Under the pieces are notes generated by a model that saw nothing but the letters and a program-made list of their open reading frames with translations, was not told where the DNA came from and did not search any database. Positions 31,797 to 44,200 of a stretch of DNA of 64,000 nucleotides are shown piece by piece. This DNA comes from Neurospora crassa OR74A (taxonomy: Eukaryota; Ascomycota; Sordariomycetes; Sordariales; Sordariaceae). How positions within the stretch are numbered: the stretch's first letter is position 1; the number at the start of each line of letters is the position of its first letter. Made by a program: the position numbers and the translations under genes. Where the stretch lies: positions 1,798,001-1,862,000 of the forward strand of contig NC_026501.1 of assembly GCF_000182925.2 (NCBI RefSeq), read 5' to 3'.

Positions 31797-34557
31797 GGTT
31801 GCGCAGTGACAGCTTCGGTTGCGGCTCTTTGGCTGTCTGGGGTCTCAATTGGACGGCACTTCTGCGGTCGTTTTTACCGGCAATGATTGTGTGATGTGAT
31901 GCTGTCGGGCGTAAGCTAATCGAGATCAGAAAGGGAAGAGCGTGATGGATGCGATGGTGAACTGGAGACCGTCTGGGAATTCGGTGGTCACCTAGGTCTC
32001 GCACCAGCGCTAGTAACCTGGAACAAAATATTTTAGCGCTCCTACGCCAAAGCCAGGGTACAAACAAACAATTCCATGCCTATCCCACCGAGTGCCCACA
32101 CTGCACACACTGGGGCATATACACCAAAACATGACTCCATTCACAGCGGGCAACAACGGACCACCTCAGATGCTTCTCAGGTCAGGTATGGTACCTAACC
32201 AGCCTAGAAGTGGTAAAATTGCCCTCTATAGGTACCGAAACGAACACACATAATAGGGATGAACTGTATCAACAAAAAGGACTGGAGCTAAGGTAACGAT
32301 GAGATAGAGGTGAGGAGCGCCCAGGATCACGCAAAGTGAATGTCAGATTGGTTGCGTCATAACGCATCCAGCCCTCGTCTTTTCTGTTTTAGGGGACCAA
32401 CGAGGTGAGGGTCCGCCTTTCATTTCTTTGCAGGGGTGCTGAGGTGCAAGCCATGGAGATCTCGCAATGGCACCACTCCCACTTCCCACCTCAATCATGA
32501 ACATGTGAGCGCTGGCAACTGGGCAAGGGAGCATTCTGGTCTTTTCGAGATGGTGTCCAACTGAGTGGGAGCCAGGCCGAGATAACCGGCTCGGGAACAT
32601 TCCATTCATGGGCATTGGGTTCGTCACTAGGAGCATCATTGTGCATTTTTATCATGTATGAAGACAGTGTCACGAGGTGGGAGAGACTTTGACGTGATCC
32701 CTTGCTGGAAGAGACGGGTTGAATCTGTGACCGCAGTGACTCGGGGGACATCCGAGCACACAGGTCAGAGATCCGCCGCGACAGACCGTTGTCGACCCCG
32801 GGCGGAGGGCTCCTTCCAAGAGTTTAGGTCCTCCGATGGTGCTTGGGAGAGATAATTCGGCGTCCGATTTGTCGATACCTACCTGAGGTAACCCCGGCCT
32901 TAACGGATGGAAAGATAAGTGGGAGTGGGTTCGGCGCCTTGAGGTAGGATCTGCGTCGCTACAACGCTGCTAGCCCCGCATCTCTGGCGCATCTCAGGCG
33001 CATCTCTGGCATTTGGCTGCGGATACCCGAACTGTAGTGCGGGGGACCATGAGAGGCGGGGGGTCTCTACGGTATTCGGAAGAATGGTATGAGCTGGTGC
33101 GACCGGGCAGGCAGGTGCGACATCTACTACCTCTAACGTGACCGTTCGTCAATTGCGGCCATTCTACAACCGTCCAACAACTTACACGCGATAAGACGGC
33201 ATATATAACAAACTCAGCGATTGTCACGACTCGGGAGGTAAGCTAATGCGAAGCAACCAATATATCCTGGCCTTTGATCAACCCCGGGCAGTCCATCTCG
33301 TGTGCTCCGCTTTCTTTCCGCCAACGGGAGACTCGAGTGCTCGCACACGGGGCCAAAAGTCAAGGAGGACGGCAGGACGATAGACACGAAAAAACCTCGC
33401 CCGGTATGTGCGGTTTTGTCCTGGTCTGAACGAATGTCAAGCCCGCCACATCGGCTCATGCCCTGGATCGTCGATCCTTTGCCTTTTTGCGCCGGCCGTG
33501 GTCTGTCAGATTCGCCTGATCAGCAGTCTGGGGACTCCAAAAGAGCCTCTCAGGACAGCAAACATGATGCCCATGGAGGCAACTGCAGCAAGAGAGAGAG
33601 TCCTTGTCGACCGTCTTCCCTGCCTCAAGACTCCCACTCAATAGTGGTGTACACTACATGGTCCACCTGACGACTGCTCTAGCTCAACACAAGGAGCCGA
33701 ACCAGGCGACAAAAAAACAGAGTTGTGGATCATTCTTCAGCCGTTGCCTTTCAACATGGCCCGATGCCTGGTAGTTTCTCCCATTTTCCGTCAAAGGGCC
33801 ATCTTGGCCCGGGGCTTGGCGGACCTCGGCGGCGTTTTGAAGGGGCTGGGAACCTCCCGGGACAGACCCCAAACTCCCACGGCAGGGTCGTCTACAGCAT
33901 GGGTTCGACCCACGCGCTGGTGTGTCTTAGCGTGTTCAAGTGGACACCCATTGATACCACAGATACCCTACACCCAAGTCGGGCAAAGGCATTTTCCACC
34001 CAAGTAAATCAAAGAGCGAGAAAAGCATGCAGCTATTCTCAACAACCGCCGCTTCCTGTGCTCACTTGACCCTTCTCCTCCTTTCGTTCCATCCAGGCGT
34101 GCCCTTGTTTCCTGTTTCTGATTTGCGCTATATTGGAGCATCTTGATACCTGTTGAGGAAGGAGAGTTGCCAACCAGAGAGCTAGTTCGACCGGCCCTTT
34201 GATTGACGGTCCATGACGGACTACTTGAACTCCGTCTCCCCTTCTTCCTGCATACTGCATGCCTTTCTGTCATCTCTGCCTAGGGTATTCTTCACCCATC
34301 CCTCATTCATATCTGCCGCATATGCCTTACATATCTCCTGCATCCTTCTTTATCGCCGCAAGACAGAACAACATACTTGGTCGTTGTCATTATATCAGGG
34401 TCTTGACGTCTCCTATATTCACCGGTGCCTACGATCCGCGTCTTGACTCGCTCGCACACCTTATACCTTTCACCCTATCCATCTCAACATAGTGCTCTGT
34501 CCCGCCAGATACAAAGTACAACAAAAGATACAAAGTACAACAAAAGAGTTTGAAGCA
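31797..34557. other. Intergenic region between divergent promoters
   Basis: 2.8 kb between the thioredoxin-like gene (minus) and the MFS transporter (plus). It should hold both promoters and a long transporter leader. ORFs reach 122 codons (33302-33670) but overlap heavily on both strands without signatures. No repeats or RNA genes are recognised. Confidence 0.4.
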
Positions 34558-36911
34558 ATGGCTCCCGATCCTGAAGCGGGTAGCACACCACAAAAGGGCG
34601 GATGGCGGTTGTTTGGACGAAGTTCGACTAGGGAGCAGGACAACGCAGAGATCCCAGGGAGGGGAAGACTGCCAAAATGGAATATGGGCATTTTGAACGA
34701 TAGAGAAACCATTGAAGTACCAGGTGGGTCTACCCAGGTGCATCATTCTGCATTTACATTAGTCCTAATCTCCTCCCAGGCTCGGTCCTACTACTGGCCG
34801 CGGACCATAACGAGCCCCTTGGCCTGCGGAACGCACCTGCGAGAACTTCCCATTCATCAATCCCAACCGCCGTTATTCGGCCTCCAGAACCCCCACAGGA
34901 TGAAAAGAAGAAAACGAGTGACGGCAAAATCATTCTCGAACCTCAACCAGAAGAATCTGCCAATGACCCCCTCAACTGGCCAACATGGCGCAGAGATTCC
35001 GCCCTGCTCTCCCTGGGCCTCTTTTGCATGGTGGGCGGTGGCATGACCCCTCTCCTTGCTGCTGGCTTCACGGATGTGGCCAAAGAGTTTGATGTCAGCG
35101 TCTCGAGCGTATCACTCACGACAGGTCTCTACATGCTGGGCATGGGCCTTGGCTCCGTGATCTTCTCACCTACAGCTATCCTGTACGGTAAGAGGCCAGT
35201 GTACCTCTTTGGGGCTCTGTTGTTCGTCTTAACATCTGTATGGTGCGCCGTTTCCAAAAGCTTCGTGTCTTTGGTGCTTGGAAGAATCTTTCAGGGCATC
35301 GCTGTGAGTCCGGTTGAATGCCTTCCGTCCGCCACTATTGCCGAAATCTTCTTCCTCCACGAGCGAGCTTATCGAATTGGCATTTATACGCTGTTGCTTC
35401 TTGGCGGAAAGAATTTGGTTCCTCTGGTTAGCGCTGCCGTGATCGAGAGCCTGGGATGGCGCTGGACGTTTTGGTGAGTTTCTCGTTTCCAATGTCGGTA
35501 CCGAGTGATTTGAAGTCTAACAAGTCACTTTAGGGTTGTTGCCATGGTTGTTGGTTTCTGCGGGTTTCTGCTGTTCCTGTTTGTCCCCGAGACGTTCTGG
35601 GACAGAGTGCCTCATCCAAGGAAAAAGTCCTCCAGACCAAACTTTTTCCGCCGCATGTCCTCGAAACAGCACATTCGGCGTTCGGACGCCGCAGGCGTCA
35701 GTGTGCCACCCAGCGCTCTACCCAGCGCTCGCCATAGTGAGGAAGGCCCGACTCCAGCACCGGCGGCTAACCATCGCCGAAACGTTCACGTTGGATTTGC
35801 TACCGACACCGAAGAGCATCATGCGCAAAAGGATAGGGAAGCCGCGACACGACAAGAAATCTCTGAGAAATCCGACGAGCTCCACGATCCGAGTGTCCCC
35901 ATGACAGCAGGTATCCTCGCGGAAGATAGCCATGCTGCACGTCCCGAGCTTATCACTCAAGATCCTTCATCATCTGATAACTCGACAAAGCCCCATGTCT
36001 TCTACATGCCCGACAACATCGAGAAGCCAAAATCTCCTTACTCCTCAGAGAGGTTTGCCAGACAGGATCACCATGAAACGGATACCGAGTCCCAATCAGT
36101 GGCTAGCTCCCGCGCGGTGGGTAGCAGAGTTCCATATACTGCGGCCCTGCGTGATCAGCCCGCAAAGTCGTTTGTCCAGCAGCTCAAGCCCTTCCATGGT
36201 CGCTTGAACAAGGACAAATGGCACAAAGTAGCTATCCGGCCGCTCATTCTTTTCTCTTATCCAGCCGTCCTCTGGTCAGCCATCGTCTATGCATGCTCAG
36301 TCGGATGGCTTATTGTGATATCCGAGTCTGTGGCTGTCATCTACCGCGAAGGCCACTATGAATTCAATGCCCTGCAGACGGGTTTGGTTTATATCAGTCC
36401 CTTTGTCGGTGGTATTCTTGGCACGGCTGTGGCGGGCAAGGTATCGGATGTCATTGTGAAGGCGATGGCCAGGCGCAATGGTGGCCTCTATGAGCCAGAG
36501 TTCAGACTTGTCATGGCTTTACCTGTGGCCATCACCACGGTCATTGGCTTGATGGGTTTCGGCTGGTCCGCGCAGTTGGGGGACCACTGGATTGTGCCGA
36601 CCGTCTTTTTTGGTGTTGTCTCGTTCGGATGCTCGCTTGGCTCAACAACCAGCATCACCTTTTGCGTCGACAGCTACAGACAGTATGCGGGTGAGGCCCT
36701 GGTCACGCTCAACTTCAGCAAGAACATTTTCCACGGTCTCGTCTTCAGCTTGTTTGTGACCGGCTGGCTCACGGACGACGGACCCAAGACTGTTTTTATC
36801 TGGATCGGAATCATTCAACTTATCCTGCTCTTTTTGACTATCCCGATGTACATCTACGGAAAGAGAGCGAGAATGTGGACGGTCCGGAAAAACTTTATGG
36901 AGAAGTTCTAG
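34558..36911 (+). CDS. MFS transporter (DHA1 / polyamine-drug type)
   Basis: Three exons, 34558-34723, 34780-35473 and 35534-36911 (introns of 56 and 60 bp), giving 745 residues. This is a proton-driven major facilitator in the plasma membrane; relatives export polyamines, drugs or toxins, and the substrate is not deducible. The long cytosolic N-terminus (~150 residues) ends in the family hallmark NDPLNWPTWRRDSALLSLGL. Six helices follow (GMTPLLAAGF, GLYMLGMGLGSVIF, YLFGALLFVLTSVW, IGIYTLLLLGGKNLVP, VVAMVVGFCGFLLFLFVPET). The loop between helices 6 and 7 is very long, about 205 polar residues, before LILFSYPAVLWSAIVYACSV begins the second half. The second half ends in IIQLILLFLTIPMYIYGKR. The long loop suggests phospho-regulation; that is inference. 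Confidence 0.88.
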
Positions 36912-37794
36912 GTGAACTTCCGGAGAGTCAAATACACTTGAGGGCTATTGTCAAGGTAGACTATGGAAGCCTTGTGAGCGGTAACCTGTCACCGATTGGT
37001 GAGGTTAGTCATGAGTATGATTAATGATCATGTCAGGAAGGGAGTTATAAGGTGCATTCATTGATTTGGTTGGGATGCTTGTACGGATTTTGCATGATAC
37101 CATCTTAGTAGCGTTTGCATATAGCAGTTTATGGACATTATTTACTCGACGTCTAGATGGGATCCTTAACTCCGTCAATGTTGGGCCTGCTTGTGTGACG
37201 CTAAATTTGTGCTACTCTTGATTAATCGTTTTTGAGCATGGCCCAACCGACTGGGACTTGTTTGCCGAGGATCTTTAATTACTTGCCGTAGTGTGAGAAG
37301 GTAACGGGAGTGTTGAAGAAACGGGTACAGTGACAGAACACCGCAGCGACGTGACATGCGTACTGTGTGCTAGTACTATACAGTACTAAGTCATGACCCC
37401 TCTATTTGCTCTCCTTCTTTTTTCCCCTTGCAAGCCCCACTAGAGGTATCTTTTGCATCACAGGTCTCGTCACACAAGCTCACGAGGCTCACCTTCCTCA
37501 ACTTGATTCACTGCCATTGTACAACCCGACTCTTTCGGATAAGAACTTTTTGTCTTATCTTACCTGCGTTCATCCCATCACTCCCCTTCGTTTGTCTTCA
37601 AAACACTGGAAACCCCTCGTTTCGAACCCGGGCCAACCACAACATCACACTACCTACATATTTCTCTAGGGAGGCATACATGTTATTCTCGCATCAACAT
37701 ACCACCACATCGATACTCCCTTAATACTCACCTACCAATCGATTTTACTCACGTCTAACCTGAGCGGCTGGCTCAAAAAAAAAAAAGACATAAA
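36912..37794. other. Intergenic, Elp6 promoter
   Basis: 0.9 kb between two plus-strand genes: the 3' flank of the MFS gene, then the promoter and leader of the Elp6 gene. An A-tract at 37774-37785 sits just before the Elp6 start. No gene is seen. Confidence 0.4.
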
Positions 37795-39044
37795 ATGACA
37801 TCCAGAAATATCCCTCACCTCCTAGAGCCATACCTCGTGATTGAGCCGTCCCAGTCACAATCCCAAATCCTCCTAACAGGCATCCTCGGCGCCAACACCA
37901 ACTGGCTCCTCCTCCGCTACCTGTACACCTTGCTCAAATCTTCTTCCACATCCAGATCCTCCCTCCCTTCACGCCCACCAGCAGCAGCAGTATCGCAACC
38001 CCAAGGCCAAAGACGTCTGGGCACCCGCATGCCGATAGCTGTCGAGCCGGAATTCGAGCTACGCACCTCTACCCCCGCACAACAACAAAATGGAGGAGAT
38101 GCTGGTGATCAGGGTGAGAGTGGGAATGAAAGTGTGGGAGTGTTGCTGGTGAGCTTCCTCCGCGACTTTGCGTTTTGGAAGGAGAGCGCGGGCAGGTTGG
38201 GCCTTGATTTGGAGGGGTTGGGGAGGAGGGGGAAGTTGGGCTTTGTTGATGGACTTTGTGTGGGGGTTGGGTCTGGTTCTGATGGGGAGGGTGTTGTTGT
38301 TGGTGGCGGAGGAGGGCTTCCGGTGAGAAGACCTCCGGTGCCATTGGCGGCGACTGGGGGGTCAGCAGGAGCAACAGGAACAGTGCCGGGACGAGGACCA
38401 CCACAAGTACCACGACCTGCTACAACAACAACAACGACCACCGGGGGATCATCGTCACAAGGACACGTCGAAGGAGAAAAGTGGAAGCGCTCTCTTCCCA
38501 GTTTGGCAGTGGCAGACGTGAGCAAGACGCTACACTCTGCTTTGAATGAGCTGTGCCAGAAGAACAAGAAGGTTGTGTTGGTTATTGACCAGCTCGACTT
38601 TTTGCTGGCTGCTACGTCGGATGGGAATGGGCTGGTTTCATCAGCTTTGCAGGATTTACTGTTGGATCTCAGAGAGGTAAGTCGCCGTCGTCCCATGAGG
38701 AGATATCTAGGCGAAATGAAATATTGGACGAAGAAACTGATGTTGAATAATATTAGAAATCACATGCTACGATACTCACGATGTCTGCCGACGACCCATT
38801 GATCGCTTCGCAGGTGACTACACTTGACAAGGATCACGCGTCGTTTGTGTTGTCACTGGCGCATGAAGCAGAGATGGTTGTGAGCCTCAGATTGCTTGAT
38901 ACTGGCATCGCGAAGGATGTGAGTGGTGTGGTCAGGATTACGCGTGGCGGAGACACTGGCGGCGAGAAACAGATAGAGGAGAAGGAGTATCTGTATCATG
39001 TCGGGGGAGATGGTGGTGTTCGGGTTTTCGAAAGGGGGCAATAA
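37795..39044 (+). CDS. elp6: Elongator complex protein 6 (Elp6)
   Basis: Two exons, 37795-38676 and 38757-39044 (80-bp intron), giving 389 residues. Elp6 is part of the Elp4-Elp5-Elp6 hexameric ring of Elongator, which modifies wobble uridines of tRNAs; it has a RecA-like fold without a catalytic P-loop. Visible features: the N-terminal NIPHLLEPYLVIEPSQSQ and ILLTGILGANTNWLLLRYL (first strand and helix); VGVLLVSFLRDFAFWKESAG; the KKVVLVIDQLDFLLAA strand matching the Walker-B position; and, across the splice, KSHATILTMSADDPLI and HASFVLSLAHEAEMVVSLR. The C-terminus (EYLYHVGGDGGVRVFERGQ) is highly typical of the family. A Gly/Thr-rich low-complexity insertion (~150-225) is larger than in yeast. 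It is convergent with the eL37 gene. Confidence 0.9.
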
Positions 39045-39557
39045 GTAGCTGGTGAACATCAGGCCTGATATTGAAATTGATGATCATCACACATCACGTC
39101 ATATTTGACATTCGTAGTCCTCCCAAATGTCCAGATGCTCGAGTGAAAAACGGAACTGGAATTGAAGAGTAGTAAAACTTGCTCGACCGGGCGACACTCA
39201 GCCCACCACCTAGTCTGAGAGCTTGCTTGTCCGCGGGGAGACTTTGCTGTTTCCACTTCAGCAAAAAGACGTTACGCCATTGTATCTCATGGCCATGTTT
39301 GCTTCTTGCATGTCAAGAATGCTTTTGAAGACCAAGTTCCCGCGCGCGCGCAAAATGAAACCTCGTGCACCTTTTGCCCGTTGATGTGATGTAGCAGCAG
39401 CAAAAAGCGAGTTTAGGTCCGATCCGGAGATAATCCCAGTCCCTGGTTACACCGCGCCCGCCAAAGAAAACGATCCCGTCCCACTTGTCCCACTTCGCCG
39501 CCGCCAGTTCACGTTAATCGACCCGAGAAAACCGAAAATCCAACCCAGTTCGCTCGT
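39045..39557. other. Convergent 3' region of elp6 and eL37
   Basis: 0.5 kb between the stops of elp6 (plus) and the eL37 gene (minus). It has a CGCGCGCGC run near 39342-39350. Only short ORFs are present; it is probably 3' UTRs. Confidence 0.45.
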
Positions 39558-40345
39558 TTAAGCAGCGACGGGACCCTTGGAGCCCTTGGGGACACCGGTC
39601 TGGAAGCCGTTCTTGAACTTGCGAGAGACGGTGCTGAGGTAACGGAGGCGACCAGTGCCGGTGGTCTTTCTGCGCTTGGCCTTCTCAGACCAGTTGTCTG
39701 TATTGCACACCCTGTTGTCAGCATCCTGACACTTGCGCCCAAGATCCGGGGGAACCCCTTTGGTAGGCGCCCCCTCGAGGATGATAAAGAGTCCAACGTA
39801 CACTTGCGGGTCTTGGCGGCAGGGTAGCCGCAAGAAGCGCAGACCTTCTTCTGGTTGTGGAGCGAACGGCGACTGGTGAATCGATTGTCAATCTCTTGTT
39901 CTCTTGTAGCGGCCGGACGTCGTTGATAGTTCTCGTTCATCTTCGCGGCCGTCGACCCATATATTCTCCTTCCTCAATCGGTTTCGGATTCGTGTCGACT
40001 TACCCGCAACGTCTGCAAAGACCGTGGGTCTTGGTGTGGCTGCATGGAGAGTTAGTTACCCTTATTCGACAGTGTCCAAGCCGTATGGGTCCTCAACATA
40101 CCGCTTGCCAAAGCTCGAAGTTCCCTTAGCTGTTTGCGACCGTGTCAGCCCATCGTGTTCCAGCCATATTGCATCCTCCTATAGCTGTCGTGCATAATTT
40201 CGTCTTCGAGCCGTATATCGTCCAGTTTACAGTCGCTCAGTGCAACATTTCGACCGGATCGTAAATTTGGTCGTTGGCGAGTGGTCGATCAAAAATGGTA
40301 TCGGGATACGTCGTGTGTCTGCAGGATCAGGGAAAACCTACTCAT
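39558..40345 (-). CDS. rpl37: 60S ribosomal protein L37 (eL37)
   Basis: Five exons: 40345-40342, 40129-40102, 40039-40004, 39872-39802 and 39697-39558, giving 92 residues, the normal length of the family. The first exon holds only ATGA; splicing gives [20 protein letters not shown]. eL37 is a zinc-binding protein of the large subunit: the four cysteines of two C-x2-C pairs (LCRRCG and VCASCG) are present, separated by RRSLHNQKK. The C-terminal part [19 protein letters not shown] and [14 protein letters not shown] is nearly invariant in eukaryotes. Many introns near the 5' end is the usual layout of ribosomal-protein genes in this fungus. The upstream ~150 bp would be the promoter. Confidence 0.95.
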
Positions 40346-41238
40346 TTTGGCGGTTGCTGTATTCAAGCAAAATCAGTATGACCGTAAGGAACCGACTGTT
40401 TGGGGTGGAGCGGAAATACCTTCGTCGTCGTCACCGGGCGGAGCGTTGTCGTGAGTTGGATGATTCTCTCAAGTAGGGGATCGCGAAATTTTGGGAATGT
40501 GCGGCAAGCCAGATTTCCCGCTTAGGGCTGCCGCGTCTCCCGCCACTTGTGGCTGAGTGCTGTGGCTTGCGCTACAGGTTGGGCGTACATCACTGCACTG
40601 TGCACTACTTAGCGTTCCGCCCACCCCGTTCCTCTTAGCGGACCCACAATTTCCATGCCGGACAGGCCCACTCGAGACTTCAGTCATCCAAATTCCATGG
40701 CAGCACCGCAGCGATGAAGCAACTAATGAAGCATCAGTTTTACAAGATAGTTTGTTGCTTCAGGCTGTATGGCAGTGGATGGCTGTACGGAGTTGATAAC
40801 CAATGAATACACCTACAAATCACTTTCAAGGGACCACAGCGACCTTAGGAAAACAGGCTCTTGTATTATCTCAGTGCTCAGACAAGGTACGTCACTACCA
40901 ACCTCTGAGCAAGAACGAAGACGGAAGGGTGATCTGAGTGCTGAGATAACTAACTCTGGTAACTGAAATAAGCAGGACAATACAGAAAAACATGCTCAAA
41001 TGAATTGGATAAGATGCAGGTTTGGTATACTCATCAGTTAACGGAAAGTCGAAAGTCGAAACACTACATGCATCTCTTATCACGCAAAGTTTTATAGTGG
41101 GATGATTCAAATTCCGAACTACGCCGTTTTGATTGAGAAAAAAAAATACTAGCTACAACGTTTCTGACGCTTTGAGCATTGTTCGGACACTCAGGGACCG
41201 TAGTAAACGCTTAAACAGATGCCAACTCCGAATTTCAT
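40346..41238. other. Intergenic: eL37 promoter and valS 3' flank
   Basis: 0.9 kb between two minus-strand genes. The part near 40346-40700 should be the ribosomal-protein promoter; the part near 41000-41238 is AT-richer and is the 3' flank of the tRNA synthetase gene. No gene is seen. Confidence 0.45.
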
Positions 41239-44200
41239 TTAAATCTTGAGCTTGCTGAACTCCTCCAGAGTGCGTTGGTAGTTCTCCTTTGCCGCTTGGG
41301 CATCGGCCAGCTTCTGCTTCTCAGACTCCTGGACAGCCTCGCTGACCTTCTCGAAACCATCCTTAGACAGAAGCTCCTGTTGCTTCTTGATGGTGAGATC
41401 AGTCTTCTGCAACTTGGTGGTGATCTTCTTGATCTCGGCATCGATGTCGCTAATGCTACCGCCAACCTGGAGAAGGACGGTGATCTCGGCATTGATGACA
41501 TAGACGGCGCAGCCTCTTGGCAGCTCCTCATCAGCGCCCAAGACGTTGACCTCCTTAACACCCTTGCCGCAGAGTGTCCTGATGGCGGCGAGCTGAGCAC
41601 TAACAGTAGCAAGGCTGTCCGCAGTAGTAGCCTTGATGAACGCTCTGCCATCCGACTTGATGTTATAGTCGGCAGCCAGGGAGCGGATGCCGCCGGCGCA
41701 CTTGAGACCAAGCTCATAGTCCTCAGCTTCGGTCGCAAACTCGAGCTGAGACTCAAAGGCAGGGTAGGGAGCAAGCATGATGGTCTCGCCATCGCCCTGC
41801 TTGCGAGGAAGACGCTGCCAGAGCTCCTCAGTAATGTAGGGCATGATGGGGTGGAGAAGGCGCAGCGCCACATCAAGGGCATGGTACAGTGTCTGTTGCA
41901 CGCTCTGCTGCTCCTCGGGGGTACCGTCGCTAAGGATACCCTTGCTGTTCTCGATGAAGACGTCGCAGAGCTCGTCATAGAAGAACTGGTAGGCCACCTT
42001 GGTGGCTCTGGAGAACTCGCGGGCCTCAAGAGCCTCATTCATGCCCTTAACAGCCACGTTCATGCGGTGAAGGATCCACTTCTCGGGAACGGAGAAGTTG
42101 GCGGTGTCAAGTTCACCCTTGGGCATAAAGTCCTGAGGAAGCTTACCAAGGACGTACTTGCTGGCTTGCCAAATCTTGTTGCAGAATCTGCGGTAAGCGT
42201 GCATAACCCTGATGTCGAAGTTGATATCGCCACCGCCAGTGGTGTAGGAGAGAAGGGTGAAACGCATGGCGTCCGCGCCGCACTCGGGAATACCGCCGGG
42301 GAAGGCAGTCTTTTGGTATTTGGTGGCTCTGGCGACTTCCTCCTCCTTCAGGTTACCGACCAGCAGCTTTGCGTGGAGATCCTCTAGTTCAATACCGCGA
42401 ATGATGTCAAGAGGGTCAATGACGTTGCCCAAAGACTTGCTCATTTTCCTGCCCTCGGAATCACGAATCAGACTGTGGCAGTACACCTCAGTGAACGGTA
42501 CCTCTCCGGTCATCTTGAGACTGAGCATAATCATACGGCTGACCCAGAAGAACAAAATATCCCAGCCGGTTTCGAGCATGCTGGTAGGGAAGAACTTCTT
42601 GAAATCGAGGTTCTCAGTGTTGGGCCAGCCAAGAATGGCCATAGGCCAAAGTCCGGAGCTGAACCAGGTATCGAGACAGTCGGGGTCCTGCTCAAGAGTG
42701 AACTTGCGGCCGGCGAACTTGGCCTCAGCCTTTGCCTGAGCCTCCTCCTGTGTCCTGCCGACCACCCATTCGGACTTCTCGTTCTCACGTTGGCCCTCCT
42801 CACCCTCAAAGATGACGCGGTAAGCAGGAATGCGATGGCCCCACCAGAGCTGACGGGAAATACACCAATCCTGGATATCAGCAAGCCACCTCTTGTAGGA
42901 CTTAGTAGCACTCTCGGGGGAGATCTTGACCTTGCCCTCCTCGACAACTTGGAGCGCAGCTTCACCCATCTCCTTCATGCGAACCCACCATTGCTCGGTC
43001 ATCATGGGCTCAATAACGTCCTTAGACTTCTCACAAAGGGGAATCTTCATTGGGTTGGGTTCCTTCTTAACGAAGAGTCCAAGCTTGGTCAGTTCCTCCA
43101 CAACAGTGTAACGGGCGTCGAAGCGCTTCTGTCCCTTAAAAGGGCCGGCATTGTCGTTGAGGGTTCCGTTCTCGTTCAGAATATTGATGAACTCGAGGTT
43201 GTGACGCTGACCAAGCTGGTAATCGTTGAAATCGTGGGCCGGGGTCAACTTGACAGCACCTGTACCGAACTCCTTATCAACGTAGTTGTCGGTGACAATG
43301 GGAAGGAGACGGTCAACAAAGGGGTGGCGGGCGAACTTGCCGACAAGATGGGTGTAGCGGGGATCCTCCGGGTTGACGGCAATACCGGTATCGCCAAGCA
43401 TGGTTTCGGGACGGGTGGTGGCAACCTCGATCGTCTCCTCAGAACCGTCGATCTGGTACTTGAAGTGTGTAAGGACACCGAACTCGACCTTCTTGTCGTA
43501 ACCGGGAACGTCGAGAAGTGTACGGCCGGTAATCTCCTTGGTCTCGACCTCCAAACCACTGAGCGCGGTGTTCAAGTGGGTGCACCAGTTCACCAAGCGG
43601 TTAGACCTATAGATGAGGCCCTCGTCATGAAGACGGCAGAAAGTCTCCATGGTGGCAGCGGTGAGGTTCTTATCCATGGTGAAAGCCTCGCGGCTCCAGT
43701 CCATCGAGCCGCCCATAAGCTTCTGGGCATTGTTGATGCGCTGATGGTATTCACCCTTCCACTCCCAGACGAGGTCTGTGAACTTCTCACGGCCAAGTTC
43801 TTGACGGATCTTCTTCTCCTTCTTCCAGAGCATCTTCTCGACGACGGACTGGGTCGAAATACCGGCATGGTCGCAACCGGGCACCCACAAGGTCTCATAG
43901 CCCTTCATGCGGTACCAGCGAATCAAAGTATCTTGCAGGGAGTTGGCGAGAGCATGGCCGCAGTGGAGAGCGCCGGTAACGTTCGGAGGTGGCAGAGGGA
44001 TGACGAACTTGCCAGCCGAGGGTTTCCTGCAGCTTTCGGGCTTGAAGTAGCCGGCCTTCTCCCACCATTGATACCATGCCGCCTCGACGGCGCTGGGGTT
44101 GTATGCAGAGAAGTGAGGGTGCTCAAAAGATTGGATGACCTTCTTCTCGCCAGCGGGGGTGCTATCTTCGTAAGGAGGCAGGGCAGGAGTTTTCTCCTTC

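Noticed and set aside
37610-37640. GGGTTCGAAAC on the minus strand, similar to a tRNA B box
   Set aside because: No matching A box or foldable cloverleaf is visible upstream on that strand.
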